Of a stretch of 43,952 nucleotides of DNA, positions 33,544 to 40,914 are shown piece by piece. Each line of letters opens with the position of its first letter. The first letter of the stretch is position 1. The stretch lies in assembly GCA_029242295.1 (NCBI GenBank), contig JAQWUF010000076.1:1-43952 (forward strand), in the 5' to 3' direction. The notes beneath the pieces are model-generated. The model was not told the origin of the DNA, did not search any database, and was given only the letters and a program-made list of their open reading frames with translations. The translations under genes were made by a program, and so were the position numbers. The stretch comes from UBA2040 sp002332715 (GTDB lineage: Bacteria; Bacteroidota; Bacteroidia; Flavobacteriales_D; Crocinitomicaceae).

Positions 33544-34232
33544 TATTCAGGGCATTCCAATTTAAAACCAACACCATGGATATTCAAGATTTGCACTTTT
33601 TCGTCTCTTGCTAAATATTTGCGAAGTTTGGTAATAAATACATCCAAACTTCTTCCAACGAAATAATCATCTTGCCCCCAAACAGCGGTTAAAACAATTT
33701 CTCTAGCAATAACCTGATTTTTGTTTTTTGCGAGTATGGCCAAGATTTGATTTTCTTTCTTCGTTAAGCTTTTCTGCTCTTTACCTAGCTTTACCTCATG
33801 TTGTTCGCTATCAAAGTGAAATTTTCCAAGCTGAAAAACAGTCGTTTGATTTTCAACTAAATCTAAATTCACTCTTTTTAAAAGAGAATGAATTCTCAAT
33901 TCAAATTCGTCAAAATTGAATGGTTTTGTCAAGTAATCATCACCACCGGCTTTGAAACCAGCTACTTTATCTTCGGTCATGGATTTTGCAGTCAAAAATA
34001 AAATCGGAACTTCCTTATCTATTTTACGAATTTCTTGGGCTAGTGTATACCCATCTTTCTTTGGCATCATGACATCAAAGATTCCAAGGTGAAATTTTTC
34101 TTGGTTAAACCTTTGAATTGCTTCAACGCCATCACAACATAAAGTAACCTCGTAACCAAGATTTTTTAAATGATCGCTTATTACAAAACCTAAGCTAGTA
34201 TCGTCTTCAACTAATAAAATTTTCGCATTCAT
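33543..34232 (-). CDS. OmpR/PhoB family response regulator without an adjacent kinase
   Basis: A 229-residue two-domain regulator. The receiver domain (1-120) has acidic residues E9/D10, phospho-acceptor D53 in GIFDVMMPKKDGY, the T in LFLTAKS and the K of YLTKPF. The C-terminal winged helix (about 130-227) includes SLTKKENQILAILAKNKN, VWGQDDYFVGRSLDVFITKLRK and ILNIHGVGFKLE. The partner histidine kinase is not adjacent. It is coupled to tsaB downstream. A predicted promoter and hairpin 180-280 nt upstream may belong to its leader. Confidence 0.92.
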   Translation of the reverse strand: MNAKILLVEDDTSLGFVISDHLKNLGYEVTLCCDGVEAIQRFNQEKFHLGIFDVMMPKKDGYTLAQEIRKIDKEVPILFLTAKSMTEDKVAGFKAGGDDYLTKPFNFDEFELRIHSLLKRVNLDLVENQTTVFQLGKFHFDSEQHEVKLGKEQKSLTKKENQILAILAKNKNQVIAREIVLTAVWGQDDYFVGRSLDVFITKLRKYLARDEKVQILNIHGVGFKLECPE

Positions 34233-34410
34233 GTACTTAAGAATTTAGCCGAAAGTTAGTTATTTTTTGGGTATGGAATGTAAGTAAATTGTTATAAAAC
34301 AATGCGAATTCTACTAGGATAAATTTGAATCTTACAGTCACTTGGTTTTCTGCATCGCAGTGACTACCCTATATTGAGTAGTTTTTATTTTAAACGTAAA
34401 AAAACATTAT

Positions 34411-34475
34411 AAAAAATAAGAGCTTTAAACTGGTGTTTAAAGCTCTTATTACACTAATCAAAATAACCTACTACA
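34411..34475 (-). ncRNA. Predicted small RNA or leader attenuator (about 65 nt)
   Basis: On the minus strand a full Bacteroidota promoter (TTTG, 19 nt, TATATTTG; 34509-34479) is followed by about 25 nt and a perfect 14-bp hairpin (34417-34448, loop TGGT read on plus) ending in T6 at 34416-34411. No open frame fits in between. The T-run is on the minus strand only, yet no minus-strand gene ends here, so this is not the terminator of a known gene. It is either a stand-alone sRNA or an attenuated leader of the response-regulator gene that starts 180 nt further on. Confidence 0.5.
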
Positions 34476-34478
34476 TCA

Positions 34479-34509
34479 CAAATATACATTTTAAATCTTT
34501 CTCTCCAAA
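34479..34509 (-). promoter_or_regulatory. Promoter with -33 and -7 boxes (TTTG-N19-TATATTTG)
   Basis: On the minus strand TTTG (34509-34506) is separated by 19 nt from TATATTTG (34486-34479). Both boxes and spacing fit the Bacteroidota primary-sigma consensus, the best match seen in the window. Transcription should start near 34474. Confidence 0.6.
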
Positions 34510-34604
34510 TTTTCAATAATGCTTTTTTAATGACATGTTTTTTTCACAAGTAGCTAATTAAAAGCCTAATTCTATTTAACTTGCAAAGTAAAACGTAAAA
34601 AAAC

Positions 34605-35285
34605 ATGAACAAATCCGTTCTTATAGTAGATGACGATGATAACATCAGAACTCTTCTAGAATACAATCTCTCAAAAGAAGGATTTCAAACATATTGTGCC
34701 GGAAATGGAGTTGAGGCCCTAGAAATCGCTAAGGAAGTTCATCCTGATTTGATCTTATTAGATGTAATGATGCCAGAAATGGATGGAATGGAGGTGTGTG
34801 AAACATTGCGCTCGACTCCTGGATTTGAAAATACGTACATCTGTTTTTTAACAGCTCGAGGTGAAGATTACAGTCAAGTTGCTGGTTTGGATGCAGGAGC
34901 TGATGATTACGTAAAGAAACCTATAAAAATGCGCGTTTTAATCTCTCGCATCAACGCTATGTTTCGCCGCAATCTTCAAAATGGCCCGACAAAATCGTCC
35001 AACGATTTACGAATAAATAGAGATAAATACGTAGTTGAAAAAGGAAACGATGAAATTCAACTTCCGAGAAAAGAATTTGAACTTATCGCTCTATTGATGT
35101 CCAAACCTAATAATGTCTTTCAACGATCAGAAATATTAGATACCGTTTGGGGAACTGATATCGTAGTCGGCGATAGAACTATAGACGTGCACATTCGAAA
35201 GCTACGCGAAAAGTTGGGGGATGACTTCATTGTAACTGTAAAAGGGGTTGGATACAAATATTCCACAAACGAAAAAAAGTCCTAA
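34605..35285 (+). CDS. PhoB-like response regulator
   Basis: A 226-residue OmpR-family regulator. Receiver: DDDD (9-12), phospho-acceptor D53 in LILLDVMMPEMDGM, T83 and K105 (YVKKPI). The DNA-binding domain (about 130-222) includes LPRKEFELIALLMSKPNN, VWGTDIVVGDRTIDVHIRKLRE and VTVKGVGYKYS, close to PhoB/PhoP types. No histidine kinase adjoins. It stands at the edge of genes for a Na/Pi transporter, a phosphate-type porin and a TonB receptor, which suggests that it governs phosphate starvation (inference). Its last codons lie within the bidirectional terminator. Confidence 0.9.
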   Translation: MNKSVLIVDDDDNIRTLLEYNLSKEGFQTYCAGNGVEALEIAKEVHPDLILLDVMMPEMDGMEVCETLRSTPGFENTYICFLTARGEDYSQVAGLDAGADDYVKKPIKMRVLISRINAMFRRNLQNGPTKSSNDLRINRDKYVVEKGNDEIQLPRKEFELIALLMSKPNNVFQRSEILDTVWGTDIVVGDRTIDVHIRKLREKLGDDFIVTVKGVGYKYSTNEKKS

Positions 35286-35301
35286 CCGAAATTAGGACTT
35301 T
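35276..35301. terminator. Bidirectional terminator overlapping the PhoB-like gene end
   Basis: A perfect 10-bp stem AAAGTCCTAA/TTAGGACTTT with a 6-nt loop. On the minus strand it is followed by seven Ts, ending the beta-helix lipoprotein transcript. On the plus strand it starts inside the last codons of the regulator. Confidence 0.8.
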
Positions 35302-35327
35302 AATGTAGTATGTAAATAGGTCTGTTT

Positions 35328-36572
35328 CTATAAATTCTTAAACCATGTTCCTGAAATCCAAGTAATAGTTGATACTCCTGAACCATCGACAAGGACATTG
35401 CCGGAATTCTGCGCGTCTGTTTCCAAAGAAGCTCCAGAGGTATTCGCTGTAAACTTTAAAGGAGTTGTAACGTCAACACTAGCAGTTCCACCTGTTAATT
35501 TAAATGATCCATTCACCACATTTGTTAAGGTCTGATCATGCTGAATATCGATTCCTTTGGAGAAACCTTCAATAACGATATTCGAAACTGTAGCTTTTGT
35601 CCCTTCACGGAATTTCGCACCTGATGTCGCTGCTGCAGAGCCTCGTCCAATTAACTCAATATTAGACAAAGTTGGATTTGAAAATGGTGTTGCGGTATTG
35701 TTTGATGAATTATTATCTCCTTCAATTCCACGATCACCTTCTGTTGCCGATTGCACTGCTCTCCAATAATTTCCTGTTCCACTCCATCCGAAAGTAAAGT
35801 CGAATGAATCATCACCTGAACCATAAGATAAGGCATATGACATATTCACCGTCCCTCCAAAAAACTCAAATCCATCGTCGGCGCATTTGAACGCTTGTAA
35901 GTGATCTAAAGTCGTTCCATTCCCAACACCATTGAAAGAAAATCCGTTCAATTCGGTGTCCGCTGTAATTTGTTTACCAGCATATTCAACACGTACATAT
36001 TGCATCACACCCGAATTATCCGATGGATTTGATCCACCATAAGTTCCTGTTTGACCTTCGCCAATTGGATCTACTCCATTATTAATAGGTGCGTATCCGT
36101 TTACAATAATTCCGCCCCAATCACCCGGTTGAGGATTTGACTTGATTGTTGTGAACACAATTGGACAAGATTCACTACCTATTGCCATAATTTTAGATCC
36201 TCTTAATATGGATAAGAATGGAATAGTGTTGTCATCAGCAGCATATATCATTGTGCCACAAGGAATAGTCAAAACTGCTCCACCACCTACAAAAACACCA
36301 CCTGAAAGCAGGTAATTTTTTGTAGCATCTAAAGCGATATTCTCTTTAATTGTACCCGTTATCTTTTCGTAAGCAACTCCATTAATCGTGGTCGATTCAA
36401 TCTTATAAGTCGACGCATCTGCAAACTGACAAGTTCCATCATCCTTTTTTGCTTTGTCATTGTAGTTTGTTGCAGTTGGATCAGTACATCCTTTTTTCTT
36501 ACAAGATGTAAATGTTAAAGCAAATGCCGCAGCAAGTACCATAGTTCCTAATTTTAATTTTTCTGTTCTCAT
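35328..36572 (-). CDS. Secreted beta-helix lipoprotein of TonB-receptor loci
   Basis: A 414-residue lipoprotein: signal ending LTFTSC followed by KKK. A short GCTDPTATNYNDKAKKDDGTC element precedes a right-handed beta-helix-like body rich in Gly/Asn/Ser turns (GGGAVLTIPCGTMIYA, GDWGGIIVNGYAPIN, YVRVEYAGKQI, GGTVNMSYALSYGSGDDSFD). This family is often annotated vaguely (even as multidrug transporter) in Bacteroidota and, from memory, tends to neighbour a TonB-dependent receptor like the one here. ATG 36572 is preferred over GTG 36581. Surface binding of the receptor's ligand is a plausible role (inference). Confidence 0.75.
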   Translation of the reverse strand: MRTEKLKLGTMVLAAAFALTFTSCKKKGCTDPTATNYNDKAKKDDGTCQFADASTYKIESTTINGVAYEKITGTIKENIALDATKNYLLSGGVFVGGGAVLTIPCGTMIYAADDNTIPFLSILRGSKIMAIGSESCPIVFTTIKSNPQPGDWGGIIVNGYAPINNGVDPIGEGQTGTYGGSNPSDNSGVMQYVRVEYAGKQITADTELNGFSFNGVGNGTTLDHLQAFKCADDGFEFFGGTVNMSYALSYGSGDDSFDFTFGWSGTGNYWRAVQSATEGDRGIEGDNNSSNNTATPFSNPTLSNIELIGRGSAAATSGAKFREGTKATVSNIVIEGFSKGIDIQHDQTLTNVVNGSFKLTGGTASVDVTTPLKFTANTSGASLETDAQNSGNVLVDGSGVSTITWISGTWFKNL

Positions 36573-36728
36573 GATTTTCACTAATTATTTGATAGGACAA
36601 ATCTCGAGTTTCTTTTCCTAGAGGAGGTTTCCTCATCTTTATATATGTATCAACTATTTGTTAAGTAAAATTCATATTTAATCCGATTTGAGGTGTTATT
36701 CCCTCGGTTTTACTGGCTTCGGTTTTTG

Positions 36729-36746
36729 TTAATGTTAACTTAACAC
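36729..36746 (+). promoter_or_regulatory. PHO-box-like TTAA repeats upstream of the Na/Pi gene
   Basis: TTAATGT (36729-36735) and TTAACAC (36740-36746) are spaced by 11 nt, with another TTAAC between, about 30 nt upstream of the -7 box. The 11-nt period and 7-nt units resemble PhoB binding sites and the cleaner TTAACAT pair at 40897. Function is inferred. Confidence 0.35.
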
Positions 36747-36776
36747 CAATAAAATCGTTCCCGTAAAATCATGGAT

Positions 36777-36784
36777 TAATTTTG
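36777..36784 (+). promoter_or_regulatory. -7 promoter box (TAATTTTG)
   Basis: An exact TAnnTTTG match 24 nt before ATG 36809 of the Na/Pi cotransporter. Confidence 0.5.
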
Positions 36785-36808
36785 TAGCGAACAAAATGAA
36801 TAATTGGT

Positions 36809-38920
36809 ATGAAAAACATGTTTAGAATTCTTTTAGTTGTTTGGATAGGAATCATTGGTTCTATCTCAGCAATGGCGGGCACGGAAACGTCCGAATCACC
36901 ATATGATGAAACGATTTTCCAAAATGTCACAGCATCAGCTGGTGAAGGGAAACTAAATATTTCATGGTCTATCGACTACGATGTTTTGGATTCTTTAAAA
37001 GCACAAGGATATGTGGTTGCCATAAAATATAACACAGATATTAGATCGAAAAGAGAAAAAAGTGGTTACGAAAACTCGGGGTACTGGACGATTAAAGATT
37101 TGCCTCTGAATACTACTTCATACGAAATCGACGAGCTTATTGATGGTGAAAAGTATGTATATAAAGTCGGTATTACGAGAGGTGATGATTCCGTGTGGTC
37201 TGAAAAAGGAAAAGCACAAACGGATCGAGGTTGGGGATTATTCAAACTATTAGTTCTTATTGGTGCACTGGGTATGTTTATCTACGGAATGAAAATAATG
37301 AGTGAAGGTTTGCAACAAGCCGCTGGATCTAAATTGCGAAATTTATTAGGTTCTATAACCTCAAACCGATTCAAAGGTGTTTTAACTGGATTCGGAATTA
37401 CATCTATTGTTCAATCTTCGTCTGTTACTACCGTGATGACGGTTTCGTTTGTAAATGCAGGATTGATGACTTTAGTTCAATCTGCGGGTGTGATGATGGG
37501 CGCGAATATCGGTACCACAATAACGGGTTGGTTAATTAACCTATTCGGATTTAAAGTAAGTGTAGGGTCCTATGCATTGATCTTCATTGCGATTGGTGCT
37601 CCATTTATGTTCATCGGAAAGAAAAAGTTAAAAGCATGGGCAAGTGCCATTATTGGTTTTGCTTTACTGTTCATGGGATTAAGCGAATTGAAAGACGCTG
37701 TCCCAGAGCTTTCTCCAGATTCAGCCCTGGTTCAGTTTTTTATTAATTACAAAGACATTCCTTTTATTAGCACTGTTTTGTTTGTGCTTTTGGGAACCTT
37801 GGTAACCATTGTAATTCAGTCCTCGTCGGCGGCAATGGCTTTGACCATGACACTCGTTGCAAGTGGAATTATTCCATTTGAAGTAGCTGCCGCGATGATT
37901 TTAGGTGAAAACATCGGAACAACTATAACAGCTGAATTAGCCTCACTAGTTGGAAACGTGCATGCCAAACGGTCGGCGAGAATACATACTATGTTTAATC
38001 TAATTGGAGTGGCTTGGGCAATTTTAGCCTTTCCATTGATAACAAGTGGAATTGGAATGTTTATGACTTATTTCAATTTAGGTGACCCCTTTGTAGATAC
38101 GAAGGGGGCTTCCATTACTGGTTTAGCCTTATTTCACACTAGTTTTAACTTAATGAACGTTCTTCTATTGATTGGTTTCGTTCCCTGGTTAGTTCGTGTT
38201 GCAGAGCGCACAGTAAAATCAAAAGGGGCAGCAGACGAGGTATTCCATCTAGATTATATCGGCACTGAAATAATGGCGACACCAGAAATGTCATTACTTG
38301 AAGCGAAGAAAGAAATTGCAAAGTTTGGTGAAATAACGAGTCGCATGTCTACTTTGACAAGAGAATTGTTGTACGAGAAAAACTCCAAGGCGAAAAAAGG
38401 ACTTTTAGAAAAAATAGCTAAATATGAAGAAATTACTGACCGAGTTGAAATTGAAGTGGCGAACTACTTGAACAAGCTTTCAGAGAGTGGGTTATCTCAA
38501 GAAACAGCCAGTCGTATTCGATCTATGAACAGTACCGCTAACGATTTGGAAAGAATTGGAGATATCTTCTACCAAATTTCCAAAACCATAGAACGAAAGG
38601 ACGAGCAAAAAATCTACTTCCTACCAGAACAGCGAAATAGCTTGAGTGAAATGTTTAATTTGGTTGATGATGCGTTCAAAATCATGATTGATAATTTAAT
38701 CGCTCACCACGAAGGAGTGTTATTGGATCCTGCGAAACAAGCTGAAGTTCGTATCAATGAGATGCGTGATAAATTAAGAATTGCTTATTTGCAAGATTTA
38801 TCTGATAACAAAGATTTCAATATGCAAGGTGGAATGATCTATAAGGATGTATTCTCATCTTTAGAGAAGGTTGGTGACCATATCATAAACGTTACAGAGG
38901 CAGTTGTTGGAAAGATTTAA
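36809..38920 (+). CDS. Na/Pi cotransporter (NptA family) with fused Fn3 and PhoU domains
   Basis: A 703-residue inner-membrane protein. Residues 1-23 are a signal peptide, and about 35-135 form a fibronectin type III-like domain (GEGKLNISWSIDY, DLPLNTTSYEIDELIDGEKYVYKVGI). From about 145 to 475 lies the NptA/SLC34-type core, with the duplicated QSSS motifs (TSIVQSSSVTT and VIQSSSAAMA) and paired NIGTT elements. From about 495 a cytoplasmic PhoU-like helical domain (NSTANDLERIGDIFYQISK, KVGDHIINVTEAV) ends the protein. It imports phosphate with sodium. The periplasmic Fn3 head is unusual and could contact envelope partners. A terminator follows at 39000. Confidence 0.9.
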   Translation: MKNMFRILLVVWIGIIGSISAMAGTETSESPYDETIFQNVTASAGEGKLNISWSIDYDVLDSLKAQGYVVAIKYNTDIRSKREKSGYENSGYWTIKDLPLNTTSYEIDELIDGEKYVYKVGITRGDDSVWSEKGKAQTDRGWGLFKLLVLIGALGMFIYGMKIMSEGLQQAAGSKLRNLLGSITSNRFKGVLTGFGITSIVQSSSVTTVMTVSFVNAGLMTLVQSAGVMMGANIGTTITGWLINLFGFKVSVGSYALIFIAIGAPFMFIGKKKLKAWASAIIGFALLFMGLSELKDAVPELSPDSALVQFFINYKDIPFISTVLFVLLGTLVTIVIQSSSAAMALTMTLVASGIIPFEVAAAMILGENIGTTITAELASLVGNVHAKRSARIHTMFNLIGVAWAILAFPLITSGIGMFMTYFNLGDPFVDTKGASITGLALFHTSFNLMNVLLLIGFVPWLVRVAERTVKSKGAADEVFHLDYIGTEIMATPEMSLLEAKKEIAKFGEITSRMSTLTRELLYEKNSKAKKGLLEKIAKYEEITDRVEIEVANYLNKLSESGLSQETASRIRSMNSTANDLERIGDIFYQISKTIERKDEQKIYFLPEQRNSLSEMFNLVDDAFKIMIDNLIAHHEGVLLDPAKQAEVRINEMRDKLRIAYLQDLSDNKDFNMQGGMIYKDVFSSLEKVGDHIINVTEAVVGKI

Positions 38921-38999
38921 TATTTCATTAGGACTGATATGGAGTGACAGCCAATAAAGATTATTAAACAGTAAAAATAGAATCATATAATGTTAGTAC

Positions 39000-39026
39000 A
39001 GCCCTTCAGAGATGAGGGGCTTTTTT
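39000..39026 (+). terminator. Rho-independent terminator of the Na/Pi gene
   Basis: An 8-bp stem AGCCCTTC/GAGGGGCT (one G-T pair) with a short loop, followed by T6, 80 nt after the cotransporter stop. Confidence 0.8.
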
Positions 39027-39291
39027 CATATAATAGGCATATCCTGCTAGATCAATTCATTAGGCTTATGTTAACCAACCTCAAATTACCAAATCGGCAT
39101 TCTGATAGGCTAAATAAAATCAAGCATTATTTCCGTGATAACAATTGCAGTAAAAATAAGACCTGCGAAAAAAAACAAGCCCTTCCCGTAAAATTATGGC
39201 ATCGATACACGTAAATTTCTGTCGAACAGGAATCTAGAGGTAATTTAGTATACACATTAAATTCAGAACAGGGGTTATGTGTTATTCATTT

Positions 39292-39456
39292 TTATTTACT
39301 CGCGATTTCCAATTCTCTGAGAGCAATATGCGCTAGAGCGCTAACAATAGAAAAACAACCTATTTTAAAGAAAATACCTGTAATTTGATTAAAGCGTGAT
39401 CCTTGACTTTCTTTGATGCTTCTGTTGAATTGACTGTCATATTCACGAAGGTTTAT
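39292..39456 (-). other. Possible remnant of a small membrane protein, no start codon
   Basis: An open minus-strand stretch of 54 codons reads NLREYDSQFNRSI, then FNQITGIFFKIGCFSIVSALAHIALRELEI in consecutive parts, with one hydrophobic helix and charged ends, as in a small membrane protein. The only codon at the expected start is ATA (39456-39454), directly after a stop; ATG to ATA loss is possible. With so few codons, chance is not excluded. Confidence 0.2.
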
Positions 39457-39462
39457 TTAAGC

Positions 39463-39499
39463 AAAAAATCCTACTTCGGAAAACGAAGCAGGATTTTTA
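39463..39499. terminator. Bidirectional terminator after the porin gene
   Basis: A 15-nt arm AAAAATCCTACTTCG pairs with CGAAGCAGGATTTTT (one mismatch) around a 5-nt loop, with A- and T-runs on both sides. It ends the minus-strand porin transcript 16 nt after its stop. Confidence 0.85.
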
Positions 39500-39514
39500 T
39501 ATTCAATTTTTATT

Positions 39515-40723
39515 TTAGAGATGAAAATCAAATTGTAATCTCCACATTAATCTGTCATCAGCACCTACTCGTTGTTGATACCCAAAATCCGTTTGTACTT
39601 TTAAACCATGTCCTGAAATATACTTAGAAAACCCAAGAACATATTGGTTTTCATCATTACCCACAACACTATGAGAAGTTCTTAATTTTGTATACCGAAC
39701 AGCAAATTCATAATTGCTTTTACAAAGGTACCCTGCATCTATGCTAAATGCAGATCCTGTGAAGTAAGTTCCAGCTTTTGTGCCATCAGTATAATATAGA
39801 ATCGGGTTTCCACCATCCGTGCCACGTAAAGCAAATTCACTCATCAATGAAAAACCTTTGTATTTGAACATCAAATCTGCGAACCCAGTATAAAGGGTCT
39901 TGTAATTCTTGTCATCGCCTAGGAAAAATGAACCAAGATTACCTCTGCTTCTTGCAGCTTTATCATTGATATCAAATGTAGCGCCGATGGACACTTTTGG
40001 TTTGCTTTCTCTTACCAAATCTGATCCTGAATAATCACCCTTAGAAGCAAAATCTCCTAACGGTAAAAAATCAACTCGATAAGTGTATTCCAATCCACCT
40101 CCCGTGTTTCCCGCCGTTACATCGCGCCCTTCTCCTTGAGAAATAGCAATTTTTTGGTTTATTTTAGCTTTTCCAATGCTTGCCTTATATATCAACTGAA
40201 TTCCCATATCACGATCCAAGTTAAAACGACTATTCAATAATGAACGATCAACAAATTGCATATTTGCAGATGAAATTACACGCTCTCTATTTCCAGGAAG
40301 TTTTGTTTGTCCAACCAAAATTGAAAAATTCTTATGAAACTTATAATCAAAGCATGCATCTAATAGCATATTGGCTCCTCCTCCTTGCGCATCAAAATCA
40401 CTAATTCCATTATCTCTGTTCGAGAGTCCAAGCTCCAATTTGTATTTTAATTTTTTTGTAAATGCATGTCCATCAAATTTCAATCGAGATCGACGGATTA
40501 AAAAATTAGCACCTAGATCTTCAACATAACCAAAATCATCATTTCTAACATTCCAATCCGCAATAAACAAAGATTGAAAACGGAATCCAAACTTGATTGA
40601 AAAATCGCCAGTAGGATTGGCATATCTAAAACCTTTCCCAAATTGGTATGGCTCTAGCTGTCCGAAAACAACCGATGTCAATGTTAAACTTGAAATTAAA
40701 AAGATGACTTGTAAACTTTTCAT
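39515..40723 (-). CDS. Phosphate-selective porin O/P family outer-membrane protein
   Basis: A 402-residue beta-barrel precursor with a signal peptide (1-21, ending VVFGQ). The body shows the OprP/OprO-type order: FSIKFGFRFQSLFIADW, FLIRRSRLKFDGHAFTKKLKYKLELG, DACFDYKFHKNFSILVGQTKLPGNRER, SLLNSRFNLDRDMGIQL and, near the end, YVLGFSKYISGHGLKVQTDF. These porins form anion or phosphate/polyphosphate channels. The barrel ends LQFDFHL. Its neighbours (Na/Pi transporter, PhoB-like regulator) support a phosphate role. The promoter box is the variant CATCTTTG at 40747-40740. Confidence 0.85.
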   Translation of the reverse strand: MKSLQVIFLISSLTLTSVVFGQLEPYQFGKGFRYANPTGDFSIKFGFRFQSLFIADWNVRNDDFGYVEDLGANFLIRRSRLKFDGHAFTKKLKYKLELGLSNRDNGISDFDAQGGGANMLLDACFDYKFHKNFSILVGQTKLPGNRERVISSANMQFVDRSLLNSRFNLDRDMGIQLIYKASIGKAKINQKIAISQGEGRDVTAGNTGGGLEYTYRVDFLPLGDFASKGDYSGSDLVRESKPKVSIGATFDINDKAARSRGNLGSFFLGDDKNYKTLYTGFADLMFKYKGFSLMSEFALRGTDGGNPILYYTDGTKAGTYFTGSAFSIDAGYLCKSNYEFAVRYTKLRTSHSVVGNDENQYVLGFSKYISGHGLKVQTDFGYQQRVGADDRLMWRLQFDFHL

Positions 40724-40739
40724 TGCACTTTTTTTTGTA

Positions 40740-40747
40740 CAAAGATG
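40740..40747 (-). promoter_or_regulatory. Variant -7 box (CATCTTTG) of the porin gene
   Basis: One base off TAnnTTTG, 16 nt before the porin ATG (40723) on the minus strand. Confidence 0.35.
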
Positions 40748-40883
40748 CCTTTTTCAACGCTTACCATCCAGTCAATCTCGGCATGGTAACCTAAACTTAA
40801 AATTTAAATTAGAACTCATGTTTTTAAATGACCATCTATACCTAGCATAGAGAGCCTTTCAATTTTTTTCCTTTTTAATAAAT

Positions 40884-40914
40884 TCAACATGTTTAGTTAA
40901 CATGGAGTTAACAT
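40884..40914. promoter_or_regulatory. PHO-box-like direct repeats (TTAACAT)
   Basis: TCAACAT (40884), TTAACAT (40897) and TTAACAT (40908) form three direct repeats. The last two are identical 7-mers spaced by 4 nt (11-bp period), the layout of a PhoB site. They lie just beyond the TonB-receptor stop and about 140 nt upstream of the porin promoter. Confidence 0.45.

Larger units (their letters stand above)
34392..34606. repeat. 16-nt direct repeat AAACGTAAAAAAACAT
   Basis: Identical copies lie at 34392-34407 and 34591-34606. The second spans the ribosome-binding region and the first bases of the PhoB-like gene start (its CAT contains the AT of ATG). The copies bracket the predicted small RNA unit. 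Confidence 0.6.
38921..39514. other. 594-bp gap between the Na/Pi gene and the porin
   Basis: It holds the Na/Pi terminator (39000-39026), a porin-side terminator (39463-39499) and, between them, no convincing gene. A 54-codon minus-strand frame without start codon (39292-39456) is listed separately. Short plus-strand frames look random. Confidence 0.6.

Noticed and set aside
39026..39202. Minus-strand frame reading MP-x-FYGKGLFFFAGLIFTA with five TAR stops that could all be Gln
   Set aside because: Five stops in 58 codons is about what random A+T-rich DNA gives, and there is no conserved motif beyond one hydrophobic run.
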